Shown: piece after piece, positions 24,119 to 33,068 of the stretch
How positions within the stretch are numbered: the stretch's first letter is position 1
Layout of the letters: every line of letters starts with the position of its first letter
Assembly: GCF_040545925.1 (NCBI RefSeq)
Contig: NZ_JBEPMX010000004.1
Coordinates: 1 to 64,000, forward strand
Direction of reading: 5' to 3'
Origin: Alkalibacillus flavidus
GTDB lineage: Bacteria > Bacillota > Bacilli > Bacillales > Alkalibacillaceae
Length of the DNA stretch: 64,000 nucleotides
Translations under genes and position numbers: made by a program
The notes under the pieces: generated by a model
What the model was told of the DNA's origin: nothing
The model's database searches: none
What the model saw: only the letters and a program-made list of their open reading frames with translations

Positions 24119-25132
24119 CTATACCCAACCATGTGCATGTAACAAACGTTCAATCGTTGGATGCTGTTCTTTTGCTGCATTCCACACAACATTCGCGTTG
24201 TCTTGACCGTAATAAGCCCGAAGCGCATAACCGAACCATAAATAATAACTTAAATAATTCGTTACCTGGTCGGATTTTAGTTTACGGAAGCGTTTGATGG
24301 CTTCAGCATGGTCATTTACTTGCGCGATCGTAACCGCCAATTTTAATTGTTTTTCGAAATACGTCGGGTACACATGTTTGAGTTGCTCTAATAATGGCTC
24401 ACTTAAATCTGTTCGGCCGATCTGATCGTAAAAATACGTTAAATTCATGCGACTGCTTAACGAATCAGGATCTTGATCAAGCCACGTTTCTTCATATTGA
24501 ATCGCGTCTTCAGTAGATCCTAGTTGGAATAAGGTATACGCGTACTCATGTTTCGCCGGCAAATATTCTGGAAACGTCTCGATTAATTCCTCTAACACCG
24601 TTAACGCTTCTTCCCATTCTTCATGTTCTAAATGGTAAAATGCCGTTTCTTGATAAAGCATGAATTCATCTTCCGCATCAAACGTTAACTCGTCATCTTC
24701 GGCATCATCGACCATCACTTGATCCAACATCACAATTAACTCGTCTGTTTCTTGTTTAAAATCACCGTTAGGATCGAGCTCAAGATACGTTTCAGCCGAT
24801 TTTTTTGCTTCATAAAACAATCCTAAATGCGCGTAATTATTCGCCATTAAATAATAACAGTCCACATAAGGCTCTTCACTCGTATCAATGACTTGTTGCA
24901 ATAAATCGTTCGCTCTGTGGTATTGATGCAATTCTGTATATAACACTGACAACTGACACAAATAGAGTGCGTTGTTCGGGTCCATGTCTAACGCTTTATG
25001 GAACCATTTTTCAGCTTTTTGGAAATCTTTTCGCTTAAACGCTTTAACGCCATAGGTAAAATAAAAATCCCCGTCGTGTCGAAACGTTGCGACCTTGTTT
25101 GGTATATCCGTTTCTCGAAACATCGTGCGCAT
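24119..25132 (-). CDS. Tetratricopeptide-repeat protein YvcD-like
   Basis: A 337-residue cytoplasmic protein built of TPR helices: FYFTYGVKAFKRKDFQKAEKW, NNALYLCQLSVLYTELHQYH, YYLMANNYAHLGLFYEAKKS and, after an acidic stretch (DDAEDDELTFDAEDE), AFYHLEHEEWEEALTVLEEL and more. TPR proteins are protein-binding scaffolds; the partner here is unknown. It corresponds by position (upstream of trxB) to B. subtilis yvcD. AGGAGG precedes the ATG. The gap to trxB is 113 bases. Confidence 0.88.
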   Translation of the reverse strand: MRTMFRETDIPNKVATFRHDGDFYFTYGVKAFKRKDFQKAEKWFHKALDMDPNNALYLCQLSVLYTELHQYHRANDLLQQVIDTSEEPYVDCYYLMANNYAHLGLFYEAKKSAETYLELDPNGDFKQETDELIVMLDQVMVDDAEDDELTFDAEDEFMLYQETAFYHLEHEEWEEALTVLEELIETFPEYLPAKHEYAYTLFQLGSTEDAIQYEETWLDQDPDSLSSRMNLTYFYDQIGRTDLSEPLLEQLKHVYPTYFEKQLKLAVTIAQVNDHAEAIKRFRKLKSDQVTNYLSYYLWFGYALRAYYGQDNANVVWNAAKEQHPTIERLLHAHGWV

Positions 25133-25212
25133 AAAGGCCTCCTAGTCTTGCTAATCCTGATTAAGTATAACATAACACCATTCGACAAAGCGATAGTCGC
25201 GATTAAATCATA

Positions 25213-25374
25213 GGCTGTGTTAAAGTCCGTTGTTGATATTGTGATCCGCTGTCGGTGGACGCTTTCCGCGGGCACGGCTCGAGCTGTTCCCGCTGGAGTC
25301 GCCACCTTCGCTTCTCACAATTCAACAACTCAGTGCTAAATCAATCAAAATCAACACTAAACGTTAACAGAGCC
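25213..25374. repeat. MITE-like repeat, copy A (internal deletion form)
   Basis: About 162 bp bounded by imperfect terminal inverted repeats (GGCTGTGTTAAAG at the left; complement of GGCTCTGTTAACG at the right). It shares GTTGTTGATATTGTGATCCGC, GTGGACGCTTTCCGCG and GGAGTCGCCACCTTCGC with the other copies. The roughly 100-bp centre is missing: sequence jumps from the first CTCGAG directly to CTGTTCCCGC. It occupies most of the gap between yvcD and glpD. Confidence 0.85.
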
Positions 25375-25411
25375 AAATCATAAGAGCGACAGATTATTTT
25401 TGAGCGCGACA

Positions 25412-25444
25412 GAAAATCCTTGGCTCAAGTCGCCAAGGATTTTC
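25412..25444 (-). terminator. Hairpin after glpD
   Basis: GAAAATCCTTGGC (25412-25424) and its perfect complement (25432-25444) form a 13-bp stem with a 7-base loop seven bases after the glpD stop. There is no clean T-run on the minus side, so termination is probable but not certain; it may also protect the mRNA 3' end. Confidence 0.6.
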
Positions 25445-25450
25445 CGATCT

Positions 25451-27100
25451 TTATCCCATTTCCGCTTCCGCTATGAGTTGATCAACTTCATCCAAGTAAG
25501 CTTCGTACTGCTCATCTGTCCATTCGAATTGTTTCGCCATTTCGGAAACAACTCGTTCTTTATGCGTTTTGACGCCTTCGATATTGAAAAATAAATCGCC
25601 TGTGCGTCGTATCAAGAAATCAACCGGCTTATAAACGGCTTCATGATCAATCGCATAATGCAATTCCGCTAGTACGGCACGTGCCTGTTCATCATAGCCT
25701 TGCAATGCGATGAAATAATCTAAGACTAAACGAGTATTCGCGCCATATCGGTTAAGCCACGTTGCCATGATCTGTTTGTCGATTTTTTCTTGTGTAGTCT
25801 CATGCAAAATCCGCTGCGTCAACTCGGCAAAGCCTTTCGAGCCACCGACTTCACCGCCTGCAAGTGGTAAGTGTTTCGTTTGCGATTTCACAAATGGTCG
25901 GCCGTCGATAGTTCTTAGTTTTGAACAAACTAAATCGACGACGTCCTCAGCCATTTGACGGTAACCCGTTAATTTACCGCCTGCAATAGACATTAAGCCT
26001 GAGTCTGACTCTAATATTTCATCTTTCCGAGAAATTTCGGATGGATCTTTTCCTTCTTCGTGAATGAGCGGACGAATGCCAGCCCATGTTGATTCGATAT
26101 CCGCGTCTGACACGTGCACATCCGGAAACATTTGATGGATCGCATCTAACACATATGCTTTATCCGCTTCCGTCGTAACAGGATGGTCCAAGTCACCGTC
26201 ATAAGGTGTATCCGTTGTGCCGACATACGTCTTACCATCGCGCGGGATCGCAAAAATCATCCGACCATCTGGTGCATCAAAATAAACCGCTTGTTGTAAC
26301 GGAAAGTCATTTTGATCAAAAACGAGATGAACACCTTTCGTATGGAATAGTTCTTTCCCTTTTTTCGATTGGTCTAACGTGCGGAGTTCATCGACCCATG
26401 GCCCTGTCGCATTCACGACGTAATGGCTATAGACATCATGGGTGTCGCCATTCACTTCATCATTCACTCGAACGCCAATCACATTACCGTCGTTATGCAA
26501 CAATTGCTCCACTTTCATATAATTAAACGCAACGGCACCCTTTTCGACGGCTTTTTTCATCACTTCCATCGTGAGGCGGGCATCGTCTGTTTTGTACTCG
26601 ACATAATAGCCGCTACCTTTCAACCCGTCACGCTTCAATAATGGTTCGCGCTTCATTGTTTCATCAACCGATAACATTTTCCGGCGTTCAGCTCGTTTCA
26701 CACCGACTAAAAAGTCATAGACTCGTAATCCAATATTCGTGGAAATCGGACCGAAATTGCCACCTTTATAAAATGGAAGCATCATCCATTCTGGCGTCGT
26801 AATATGCGGCGCGTTCTCGTACACAATATCGCGTTCTTTCCCGACTTCCGCAACAAGTCCGACTTCAAAATTCTTTAAATAACGTAAGCCGCCGTGCACA
26901 AGTTTTGTCGAACGACTAGATGTCCCGGCTGCGAAATCTTGCATCTCAAGCACAACCACGTTCATTCCGCGCGTGGCCGCATCAAGGGCGATCCCTGCGC
27001 CAGTAATGCCGCCACCGATCACAATTACATCATAAGACTTATCTAATAATTGTTTATTGTTTTCTCGATCTAAGTTCGTCCATGTACTCAATGTCATCAT
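25451..27100 (-). CDS. glpD: Aerobic glycerol-3-phosphate dehydrogenase
   Basis: A membrane-associated FAD enzyme that oxidises glycerol 3-phosphate to dihydroxyacetone phosphate and passes electrons to quinone. The FAD-binding start is YDVIVIGGGITGAGIALDAATRG, followed by GTSSRSTKLVHGGLRYLK. The C-terminal segment SIAGGKLTGYRQMAEDVVDLV is conserved. Length (about 549 residues) is normal. Start choice is open: ATG at 27100 and 27097 sit directly on the GGAAGG ribosome-binding site, while TTG at 27091 has ideal 9-base spacing. It follows glpK by 16 bases, so both are one transcript. Confidence 0.97.
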   Translation of the reverse strand: MMTLSTWTNLDRENNKQLLDKSYDVIVIGGGITGAGIALDAATRGMNVVVLEMQDFAAGTSSRSTKLVHGGLRYLKNFEVGLVAEVGKERDIVYENAPHITTPEWMMLPFYKGGNFGPISTNIGLRVYDFLVGVKRAERRKMLSVDETMKREPLLKRDGLKGSGYYVEYKTDDARLTMEVMKKAVEKGAVAFNYMKVEQLLHNDGNVIGVRVNDEVNGDTHDVYSHYVVNATGPWVDELRTLDQSKKGKELFHTKGVHLVFDQNDFPLQQAVYFDAPDGRMIFAIPRDGKTYVGTTDTPYDGDLDHPVTTEADKAYVLDAIHQMFPDVHVSDADIESTWAGIRPLIHEEGKDPSEISRKDEILESDSGLMSIAGGKLTGYRQMAEDVVDLVCSKLRTIDGRPFVKSQTKHLPLAGGEVGGSKGFAELTQRILHETTQEKIDKQIMATWLNRYGANTRLVLDYFIALQGYDEQARAVLAELHYAIDHEAVYKPVDFLIRRTGDLFFNIEGVKTHKERVVSEMAKQFEWTDEQYEAYLDEVDQLIAEAEMG

Positions 27101-27116
27101 CCTTCCTGTCTAACGA

Positions 27117-28610
27117 TTACGATGTAAATGCCTGCGTTGCTTTGACAGCGCGTTTCCATCCGTCATATTTTTCATCACGAACGTCATCTTCCATATTCGG
27201 CTCAAATGTTTCGTCGACATTCCATTGATTTGCGATATCGTTTTGACTGTCCCAAAAACCGACGGCTAAACCTGCTAAATACGCAGCCCCTAACGCTGTC
27301 GTTTCATTGACGACTGGACGCTCCACCGCGACGTTTAACATATCGCTCTGAAACTGCATTAAAAAGTTATTTTTCACAGCACCACCATCGACGCGTAACG
27401 TTTTCAACTGTAAACCAGCATCGTCAATCATCGCATTGACGACGTCTTTCGTTTGATAGGCGAGTGATTCGAGCGTGGCGCGTACGACGTGTTCTTTTTC
27501 GGAACCACGCGTTAAGCCAAACATCGCCCCGCGCGCTTGGCTGTCCCAATACGGCGTCCCTAAGCCGACGAACGCCGGAACGACATAAACGCCATCAGTT
27601 GACTCAACTCGCTGCGCATAATCTTCACTTTTCGGTGCGGAATCGATTAGGCGTAACCCATCGCGAAGCCATTGAATGGCAGACCCAGCGACGAAAATGC
27701 TTCCTTCTAATGCATAATCGACTCGGCCATCAATGCCCCAAGCGAGCGTCGTTAATAAACCATTATTTGAGCTAACCGCTTCATCACCCGTGTTCATGAG
27801 CATAAAACAACCCGTGCCGTACGTATTTTTCGCCATCCCTTTGTCAAAACAGGCTTGCCCGAATAACGCGGCTTGCTGGTCACCACAAGCGCCGGCAATC
27901 GGAACAGTTTCACCTTGAAATTGATAGCTAACCGTATGGCCGTAAATTTCTGATGAGTTCGTCACAGTCGGCAGCATATTTTTCGGTACGTCTAAATGCG
28001 ACAACAACTCATCATCCCATTCTAAGTCGTGAATATTAAACATAAGCGTCCGTGACGCATTGGAATAATCCGTCACATGAACGTCGCCACCCGTTAACTT
28101 ATAAATTAACCACGTATCAATCGTCCCAAACATGAGCTCACCGTTTGCCGCCCGTTCTCGAGCCCCATCGACATGATCTAATATCCATTTCACTTTCGTT
28201 CCAGAAAAATATGGGTCCAAAAGCAACCCTGTCTTCGTCCGAAACGTCTCTTCAAGCCCACGCTCGCGCAAATCGGTACAAATATCTTCCGTTTGCCGCG
28301 ACTGCCAGACAATCGCCTTATGAATCGGTTTCCCCGTTTGGCGATCCCAAACAACAGTCGTTTCGCGTTGGTTCGTAATACCAATGCCTGCAATTTGCGA
28401 CGCATCAACATCCGCTTTTCGTAGCACTTCCGTCATGCAATGTTGAGTTGACGTCCAAATTTCGTTCGCATCGTGCTCAACCCAACCTGGTTTCCGAAAA
28501 TATTGTTCGAATTCTTGTTGCGCCACGTCAACCATCTCACCGTCATGATTAAACAACATCGCACGCGAACTCGTCGTCCCTTGGTCTAATGATAAAATGT
28601 ATTGTGTCAT
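27117..28610 (-). CDS. glpK: Glycerol kinase
   Basis: Phosphorylates glycerol to glycerol 3-phosphate with ATP. FGGY-family signatures are clear: LSLDQGTTSSRAMLF at the start, WQSRQT, GTPYWDSQARGAMFGLTRG and TLRVDGGAVKNNFLMQFQSD. The 497-residue length is standard. A histidine corresponding to the PTS phosphorylation site of Gram-positive GlpK may be in the 220-240 region, but I did not confirm it. Unlike B. subtilis, no glpF (facilitator) or glpP (antiterminator) gene is adjacent; they could be elsewhere. Confidence 0.98.
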   Translation of the reverse strand: MTQYILSLDQGTTSSRAMLFNHDGEMVDVAQQEFEQYFRKPGWVEHDANEIWTSTQHCMTEVLRKADVDASQIAGIGITNQRETTVVWDRQTGKPIHKAIVWQSRQTEDICTDLRERGLEETFRTKTGLLLDPYFSGTKVKWILDHVDGARERAANGELMFGTIDTWLIYKLTGGDVHVTDYSNASRTLMFNIHDLEWDDELLSHLDVPKNMLPTVTNSSEIYGHTVSYQFQGETVPIAGACGDQQAALFGQACFDKGMAKNTYGTGCFMLMNTGDEAVSSNNGLLTTLAWGIDGRVDYALEGSIFVAGSAIQWLRDGLRLIDSAPKSEDYAQRVESTDGVYVVPAFVGLGTPYWDSQARGAMFGLTRGSEKEHVVRATLESLAYQTKDVVNAMIDDAGLQLKTLRVDGGAVKNNFLMQFQSDMLNVAVERPVVNETTALGAAYLAGLAVGFWDSQNDIANQWNVDETFEPNMEDDVRDEKYDGWKRAVKATQAFTS

Positions 28611-28642
28611 CTTACCGCCCCCTCAATCCTTTTATGTATGTG

Positions 28643-28671
28643 ATATATATGATGTTATTCCTTATTGGCAA
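28643..28671 (-). promoter_or_regulatory. Candidate glpKD promoter
   Basis: On the minus strand TTGCCA (28671-28666), 17 bases and ATATAT (28648-28643). It lies just downstream of the yvoF terminator and about 30 bases before the glpK start. I see no GlpP-type antiterminator hairpin between it and glpK. Confidence 0.45.
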
Positions 28672-28684
28672 CTTTTTCAAACAT

Positions 28685-28731
28685 TAAAAAAAGGCTACAT
28701 CAATAAGACGTGACGTCGTTATTCATGTAGC
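28685..28731 (-). terminator. Terminator of the hprK-lgt-yvoD-ppaX-yvoF cluster
   Basis: GCTACATCAATAA (28694-28706) pairs perfectly with 28719-28731 around a 12-base loop that is itself palindromic (GACGTGACGTC-like). On the minus strand a T7 run follows. Strong intrinsic terminator after yvoF. Confidence 0.9.
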
Positions 28732-28749
28732 AGTTGTTTAAGTGTTATA

Positions 28750-29262
28750 TCATTGTTTTGCTTCGCGTTCTTCTTTCGTATAAATGACTTGCATCGGGTT
28801 ACCGCCGACAAACGCGCCTGCTGGAACGTCTTCATGGACGAGTGTCGCAGCAGAAACGATCGCGCCGTTGCCAATCGTCACACCAGGTAAAATCGTACTA
28901 TTCGCTCCGATCATGACATTATCGCCAATGACGACATCACCTAACCGATATTCGTCGATTAAATATTCATGCGCCAAAATCGTCGTGTTGTAACCAATCA
29001 CGCAATTTCTCCCGATCGTAATTTTTTCCGGAAACATCAAATCAGGCATGACCATGAGTGCAAGCGCTGTTTCGTCGCCGATGGACATGCGTAAAAACGT
29101 GCGGTAAATCCCGTTTTTTACCTTTAACCACGGTGTATAGCGGCCGATTTGGATCGCGATAAAATTTTTACACACTTTCAAAAACGGCACGGTTTTATAG
29201 ATTTGCCAAAGTGAATTCGATCGTGTGACCGGATAGCGCGTCGTTTTGCGCATGCGCTTCAC
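28750..29262 (-). CDS. yvoF: Hexapeptide-repeat acyltransferase (YvoF-like)
   Basis: A 170-residue left-handed beta-helix acyltransferase, probably transferring an acetyl group to an unknown acceptor. Hexapeptide turns run from GDETALALMVMPDLMFPEKI through IGRNCVIGYNTTILAH, DVVIGDNVMIGANSTI and LPGVTIGNGAIVSAATLV, then DVPAGAFVGGNPMQVIYT, the usual end of such helices. The ATG overlaps the ppaX stop by 4 bases. The place after ppaX matches B. subtilis yvoF; substrate not known. Confidence 0.88.
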   Translation of the reverse strand: MKRMRKTTRYPVTRSNSLWQIYKTVPFLKVCKNFIAIQIGRYTPWLKVKNGIYRTFLRMSIGDETALALMVMPDLMFPEKITIGRNCVIGYNTTILAHEYLIDEYRLGDVVIGDNVMIGANSTILPGVTIGNGAIVSAATLVHEDVPAGAFVGGNPMQVIYTKEEREAKQ

Positions 29263-29897
29263 CCCTTTACAATATCGAGTAAATCAGCCATGTCATCTAA
29301 AATATAATCCGGTTTGAATGACGCAACGTAGTCACGCCCTTTTGCGGACCAACCGACAGCGGCCGTTTGTACACCCGCATTTTGACCCGCTTCAATATCG
29401 TGCGAATTATCGCCGACCATGAGCGTCGATTCGATCTCGCCACCTAATGCTCGCATGCCGCGTAATACCGGATCAGCAGATGGTTTCGCCGCCTCAACAT
29501 CATCTAATCCGATCACGACATCGAAAAATTGATCAAGCCCGGTTAATTCAAGCCCTTTCCGTGCCGAGCTTTGAATCTTCGTTGTTACAATCGCCATCGG
29601 ATAGCCGTCTTCGTGCAATTGGCGAATCACATCGTAAACGCCGTCGTACATTTTGATATAAGCATCGTGATTAGACAAATTGTGTTCGCGGTACGTCGCC
29701 ATCATCTCATCGACTTGATTTGGGTCGATCGTTTGCAACGTGTCACCTAATGGCGGACCGATAAACGGTAAAATGTCATCGCGTTCATAATCGCGACCTG
29801 TATGTTTTTTTAATGTATAGCGAAATGATTCGACGATTAAGTCGTTTGAATCAATTAGCGTGCCGTCTAAATCAAATAATAATGTTTTGACCGTCAT
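29259..29897 (-). CDS. ppaX: Pyrophosphatase PpaX (HAD family)
   Basis: A HAD-family phosphatase that hydrolyses the pyrophosphate made when HprK dephosphorylates P-Ser-HPr. Motif I is LLFDLDGTLIDSND (Asp10 and Asp12 region), motif II is AIVTTKIQSSARKGLELTGL, and the metal-binding end is AAKPSADPV with TLMVGDNSHDIEAGQNAG. The 212-residue length is normal. It overlaps yvoD (4 bases) and yvoF (4 bases), so all three are tightly coupled, consistent with its role beside hprK. Confidence 0.95.
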   Translation of the reverse strand: MTVKTLLFDLDGTLIDSNDLIVESFRYTLKKHTGRDYERDDILPFIGPPLGDTLQTIDPNQVDEMMATYREHNLSNHDAYIKMYDGVYDVIRQLHEDGYPMAIVTTKIQSSARKGLELTGLDQFFDVVIGLDDVEAAKPSADPVLRGMRALGGEIESTLMVGDNSHDIEAGQNAGVQTAAVGWSAKGRDYVASFKPDYILDDMADLLDIVKG

Positions 29898-30847
29898 GTT
29901 GGAACATCCTCTCTTACAGAATCGATTGTTTTATTTTTCTCCATTCGTCGCCAAATATAAGCGACAAGTGCTGTTAGTGCAATGGCAGCGGTTAAACGTA
30001 TGAGCAACAATGGCCAAACCGGAATACCGAGCGGAATAAAGACGAGCGTATCTTCCACGACCGCGTGACATGTGACGAGGAAAATTAAGACGAGATACAT
30101 ATCCTTTTTCGAGACGCCATCTTCTTGCACCGCTTGAATCATCAACCCAGCGCCGTACGCCAGACCAATCGTAAGACCTGCTACAAGTGTCGTCGACGCA
30201 TTCGGTTGCACACCAATGACACGTGTGGCAGGAGCTAGCTTTCTCGACATCCAATCGAGCCATTTCGTATCGCGCATCCATTGAATCCCGATCATGAGCG
30301 GGATGACGATCGCGGCTAATTGTACAATACTAAGAATCGCTGTTTCGAAGGCTGTCATGGTAATTTCCATCCAACCTGAAGGCGCAGGCCCTTCATTCGA
30401 AATCAGGCCGTACTGTGCCATCTCACCGCCGCCTTGCCAAAACAGACTAATTAAAACAGCAGATAAAACCGCTAAAAAAACACGCACACCGACGATAATC
30501 CAAAAGTTAACACCGACTTTCGATGCGACAGCCGATTCGATAATTAAATTGTGGGAAAAGGACAGCATAATCGCCAAAATAAACACTTCTTTGACCGTAA
30601 AATCAAAGCTGACAATCGCGCCGATCCCTGCATATAAGTTCAACAAATTTCCTAACACGAGTGGGACCGCTGCTTCGCCAGGCAAGCCTAAAAACTTCAT
30701 GACAGGCTCGAGCCAACTCATAAACATTGGAAACAACGGTGTATATCTAAGCATCATGACGATGACCGTTATCGGAAATATAATTTTACTTAAGGCCCAT
30801 GTCACGTTCAACCCGCTCATGAAGCCATTTTTAAGTGTCGCCCCCAA
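29894..30847 (-). CDS. yvoD: Nucleoside-recognition-domain membrane protein YvoD
   Basis: An integral membrane protein of 317 residues with about eight hydrophobic segments (for example IIFPITVIVMMLRYTPLFPMF, VFLAVLSAVLISLFW, LLLIRLTAAIALTALVAYIW). Two gate-type domains are suggested by VPLVLGNLLNLYAGIGAIVSF and TTLVAGLTIGLAYGAGLMIQ. Its transported substrate is unknown. The start is TTG at 30847 with GGGAGG 7 bases upstream. In B. subtilis it follows lgt directly; here a 270-bp MITE-like repeat lies between. Confidence 0.9.
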   Translation of the reverse strand: MGATLKNGFMSGLNVTWALSKIIFPITVIVMMLRYTPLFPMFMSWLEPVMKFLGLPGEAAVPLVLGNLLNLYAGIGAIVSFDFTVKEVFILAIMLSFSHNLIIESAVASKVGVNFWIIVGVRVFLAVLSAVLISLFWQGGGEMAQYGLISNEGPAPSGWMEITMTAFETAILSIVQLAAIVIPLMIGIQWMRDTKWLDWMSRKLAPATRVIGVQPNASTTLVAGLTIGLAYGAGLMIQAVQEDGVSKKDMYLVLIFLVTCHAVVEDTLVFIPLGIPVWPLLLIRLTAAIALTALVAYIWRRMEKNKTIDSVREDVPT

Positions 30848-30870
30848 GCGTAAACCTCCCTTTAAGACTT

Positions 30871-31142
30871 AACTCTGTTAAAGTTTAGTGTTGATTTTCG
30901 ATAGATTTAGCACTGAGTTGTTGAATTATGAGGAGCGAAGGTGGCGACTCCAGCGGGAACAGCACGCGTCTCGAGACCCCGAGAGATGCACCTGCGTCTT
31001 CTAGCATTGCTTCGAAGTAGGCTTCCTCGGTGCAAGTTGCAGGGTAGCTTACTCGATGATGTTGCCTGGCTCGAGCCGTGCCCGCGGAAAGCGTCCACCG
31101 TAAGCGGATCACAATATCAACAACGGGTTTTACCAAAAACCT
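30871..31142. repeat. MITE-like repeat, copy B (full length, reverse orientation)
   Basis: About 270 bp in the opposite orientation to copies A, C and D. Terminal parts CTCTGTTAAAGTTTAGTGTTGATTTT and the inner GTTGTTGAAT match the right flank of copy A, showing that the element extends beyond the GC-rich core. It lies between lgt and yvoD, ending about 6 bases from the lgt stop, and fills the 300-base gap. Short open frames inside it also occur in copies C and D and are not credible genes. Confidence 0.85.
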
Positions 31143-31147
31143 ATGAC

Positions 31148-32020
31148 TTACTTTTTCTTCTTTTTCTTTTTGTTTTTCGATTGCGGTTTGTCTAAACGCG
31201 TACCATCGTATAACACCCTATCATAGCCATGCTTACGACGGTAATAGAGAACGTACAGACTACCCATGATTAATAAGACGGAAATCAGTTGAGCCACACG
31301 CAAATCACCCACTAAATACAGGCTATCCGTGCGCATCCCTTCAATAAAGAAACGCCCGGCCGAATACCACATGACATACGATAAGAAAATAACAGCGCGA
31401 CGCGGATTCACTTTATAACGTAGCACGAGTAATAAGATGATCCCGAGTAAACTCCACATCGATTCGTATAAGAAGGTTGGATGATGATAAACCCCATCGA
31501 CACACATGTTATTCATAATCCAGTCCGGAATATATTGATGGAAATTTTGATAAGCTGATTGCGAAATCGGGCCTCCATAAGCCTCCTGGTTCATGAAGTT
31601 ACCCCAACGCCCTAACATTTGACCGAACAAAATACTCGGCGCTGCAATATCAGCCACTTTCCAAAATGAGACGTTTTTTATTTTCGTATAAAAATAAGTA
31701 ACTAGCACAGACGCGATAAGGGCTCCGTGAATGGCGAGACCACCTTCACGTATATCAATCACGTCGATCAGTGAATTATAATTTTGAAATTCAAACGCGA
31801 CATAGTATAAACGCGCTCCGACAATGGCTGCCGGAATCGCAAAGACGAGCAAATCGACGAAGAAATCTTTATGTAAATTCAATCGTTTACTTTCTTGTGT
31901 CGCCATAATTAGACCAATGACCGCACCCAGCATAATTAACACGCCGTACCAATATATCGGAAACGGACCTAGCTGTAAAAACACGCGGTCGTATGCTTCA
32001 TACTGACAAGCTTCATACAT
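31148..32020 (-). CDS. lgt: Phosphatidylglycerol-prolipoprotein diacylglyceryl transferase
   Basis: An inner-membrane enzyme that adds diacylglycerol to the lipobox cysteine of prolipoproteins. About seven membrane segments start with FPIYWYGVLIMLGAVIGLIMA. The Lgt signature GRWGNFMNQEAYGGP lies near residues 135-149, and HPTFLYESMW and GRFFIEGMRTDSL follow. The 290-residue length is typical. The C-terminus is a run of lysines (SKNKKKKKKK) in the cytoplasm. It follows hprK by 13 bases. Its lipoprotein substrates include the cytochrome encoded at 47924. Confidence 0.97.
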   Translation of the reverse strand: MYEACQYEAYDRVFLQLGPFPIYWYGVLIMLGAVIGLIMATQESKRLNLHKDFFVDLLVFAIPAAIVGARLYYVAFEFQNYNSLIDVIDIREGGLAIHGALIASVLVTYFYTKIKNVSFWKVADIAAPSILFGQMLGRWGNFMNQEAYGGPISQSAYQNFHQYIPDWIMNNMCVDGVYHHPTFLYESMWSLLGIILLLVLRYKVNPRRAVIFLSYVMWYSAGRFFIEGMRTDSLYLVGDLRVAQLISVLLIMGSLYVLYYRRKHGYDRVLYDGTRLDKPQSKNKKKKKKK

Positions 32021-32033
32021 GTTTTCTCGCTCC

Positions 32034-32966
32034 TTACTCTATTTCATTGTGATCGACATCAATAACCGAATTGAGTCGTTGTGTAAATTCTTCAGCTGTG
32101 TTGACACCCATCCGTTTTAACCGGAAATTCATCGCAGCCACTTCAATAATAACCGATAGATTTCGTCCCGGTCGTACAGGAATCGTCGATTTCGGCAAAT
32201 CAACATCCATGATTGGCATCGTTTCTTCATCGAGGCCTAAACGATCGTATTGTTTTTCCTCATCCCATGATTCGAGATGAGCGACAAGCGAGATTCGTTT
32301 GAAATTACGTACAGCACCCGCTCCAAATAACGTCATGACATTAATAATACCAAGTCCACGAATTTCAAGTAAATGTTCAATCAAGTTTGGCGGGTTACCG
32401 ATGAGGGTGTCATAGTCTTCTTGACGAATTTCGACGTTATCATCAGCGACAAGACGGTGACCGCGCTTCACGAGTTCGAGTGCCGTTTCACTTTTACCAA
32501 TACCACTGTTACCTGTGATGAGCACGCCAACACCATAAATATCGACTAATACGCCATGGACAGCTGTCGTTGGCGCAAATTTTGTTTCTAAATAATTCGT
32601 TAACCGACTAATGACACGCGTCGTTTTATACGGCGAACGCATGACAGGAACGCCTGCATCGTCTGCTGCTTCGATTAATGTCTGTGGCACATCCATGCCT
32701 CTTGTGATCACAATCCCTGGTGTTACGTCGGTGCACATTTTTTCCATACGGTCGGTCACTTCGTCTTCGGTTAAATCGTATAAAAACGACAATTCCGTTC
32801 GTCCCATTAATTGAAGTCGTTCTTTCGGATAATGGGTGAAATAACCTGCCATTTCCATGCCGGGACGCGATATATCACTCGTGACGATTTCGCGATGAAT
32901 GCCGTCTTTACCTGCGACGAGCTCCATCTCAAATCGTTCGATTAAATCTTGTGTTCGGACTTTCAC
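32034..32966 (-). CDS. hprK: HPr kinase/phosphorylase
   Basis: The bifunctional sensor that phosphorylates and dephosphorylates Ser46 of HPr and Crh, controlling catabolite repression. The P-loop is ITGNSGIGKSETALELV, followed by RGHRLVADDNVEI. The HprK signature LEIRGLGIINVMTLFGAGAV lies further on. The GTG at 32966 (AGGAGG about 10 bases upstream) gives 310 residues, the usual length; ATG at 32993 is upstream of that site and less likely. It heads the cluster with lgt, yvoD, ppaX and yvoF. Confidence 0.97.
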   Translation of the reverse strand: MKVRTQDLIERFEMELVAGKDGIHREIVTSDISRPGMEMAGYFTHYPKERLQLMGRTELSFLYDLTEDEVTDRMEKMCTDVTPGIVITRGMDVPQTLIEAADDAGVPVMRSPYKTTRVISRLTNYLETKFAPTTAVHGVLVDIYGVGVLITGNSGIGKSETALELVKRGHRLVADDNVEIRQEDYDTLIGNPPNLIEHLLEIRGLGIINVMTLFGAGAVRNFKRISLVAHLESWDEEKQYDRLGLDEETMPIMDVDLPKSTIPVRPGRNLSVIIEVAAMNFRLKRMGVNTAEEFTQRLNSVIDVDHNEIE

Positions 32967-33068
32967 AACCGTCAATCCTCCTCGTTGAATCACTCTACCT
33001 ACAGTTTATCATACCGACCGCTATGAGAAAGCCTTTTTAACTTGACGATTTTTAGTTATTCGCTTCAT

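Noticed and set aside
30885..31136. Short reading frames inside the GC-rich repeats (also at 34693-34917 and 47496-47877).
   Set aside because: Nearly the same frames occur wherever the repeat occurs, on both strands, without ribosome-binding sites and with Arg/Ser-rich composition. They are by-products of the repeat.
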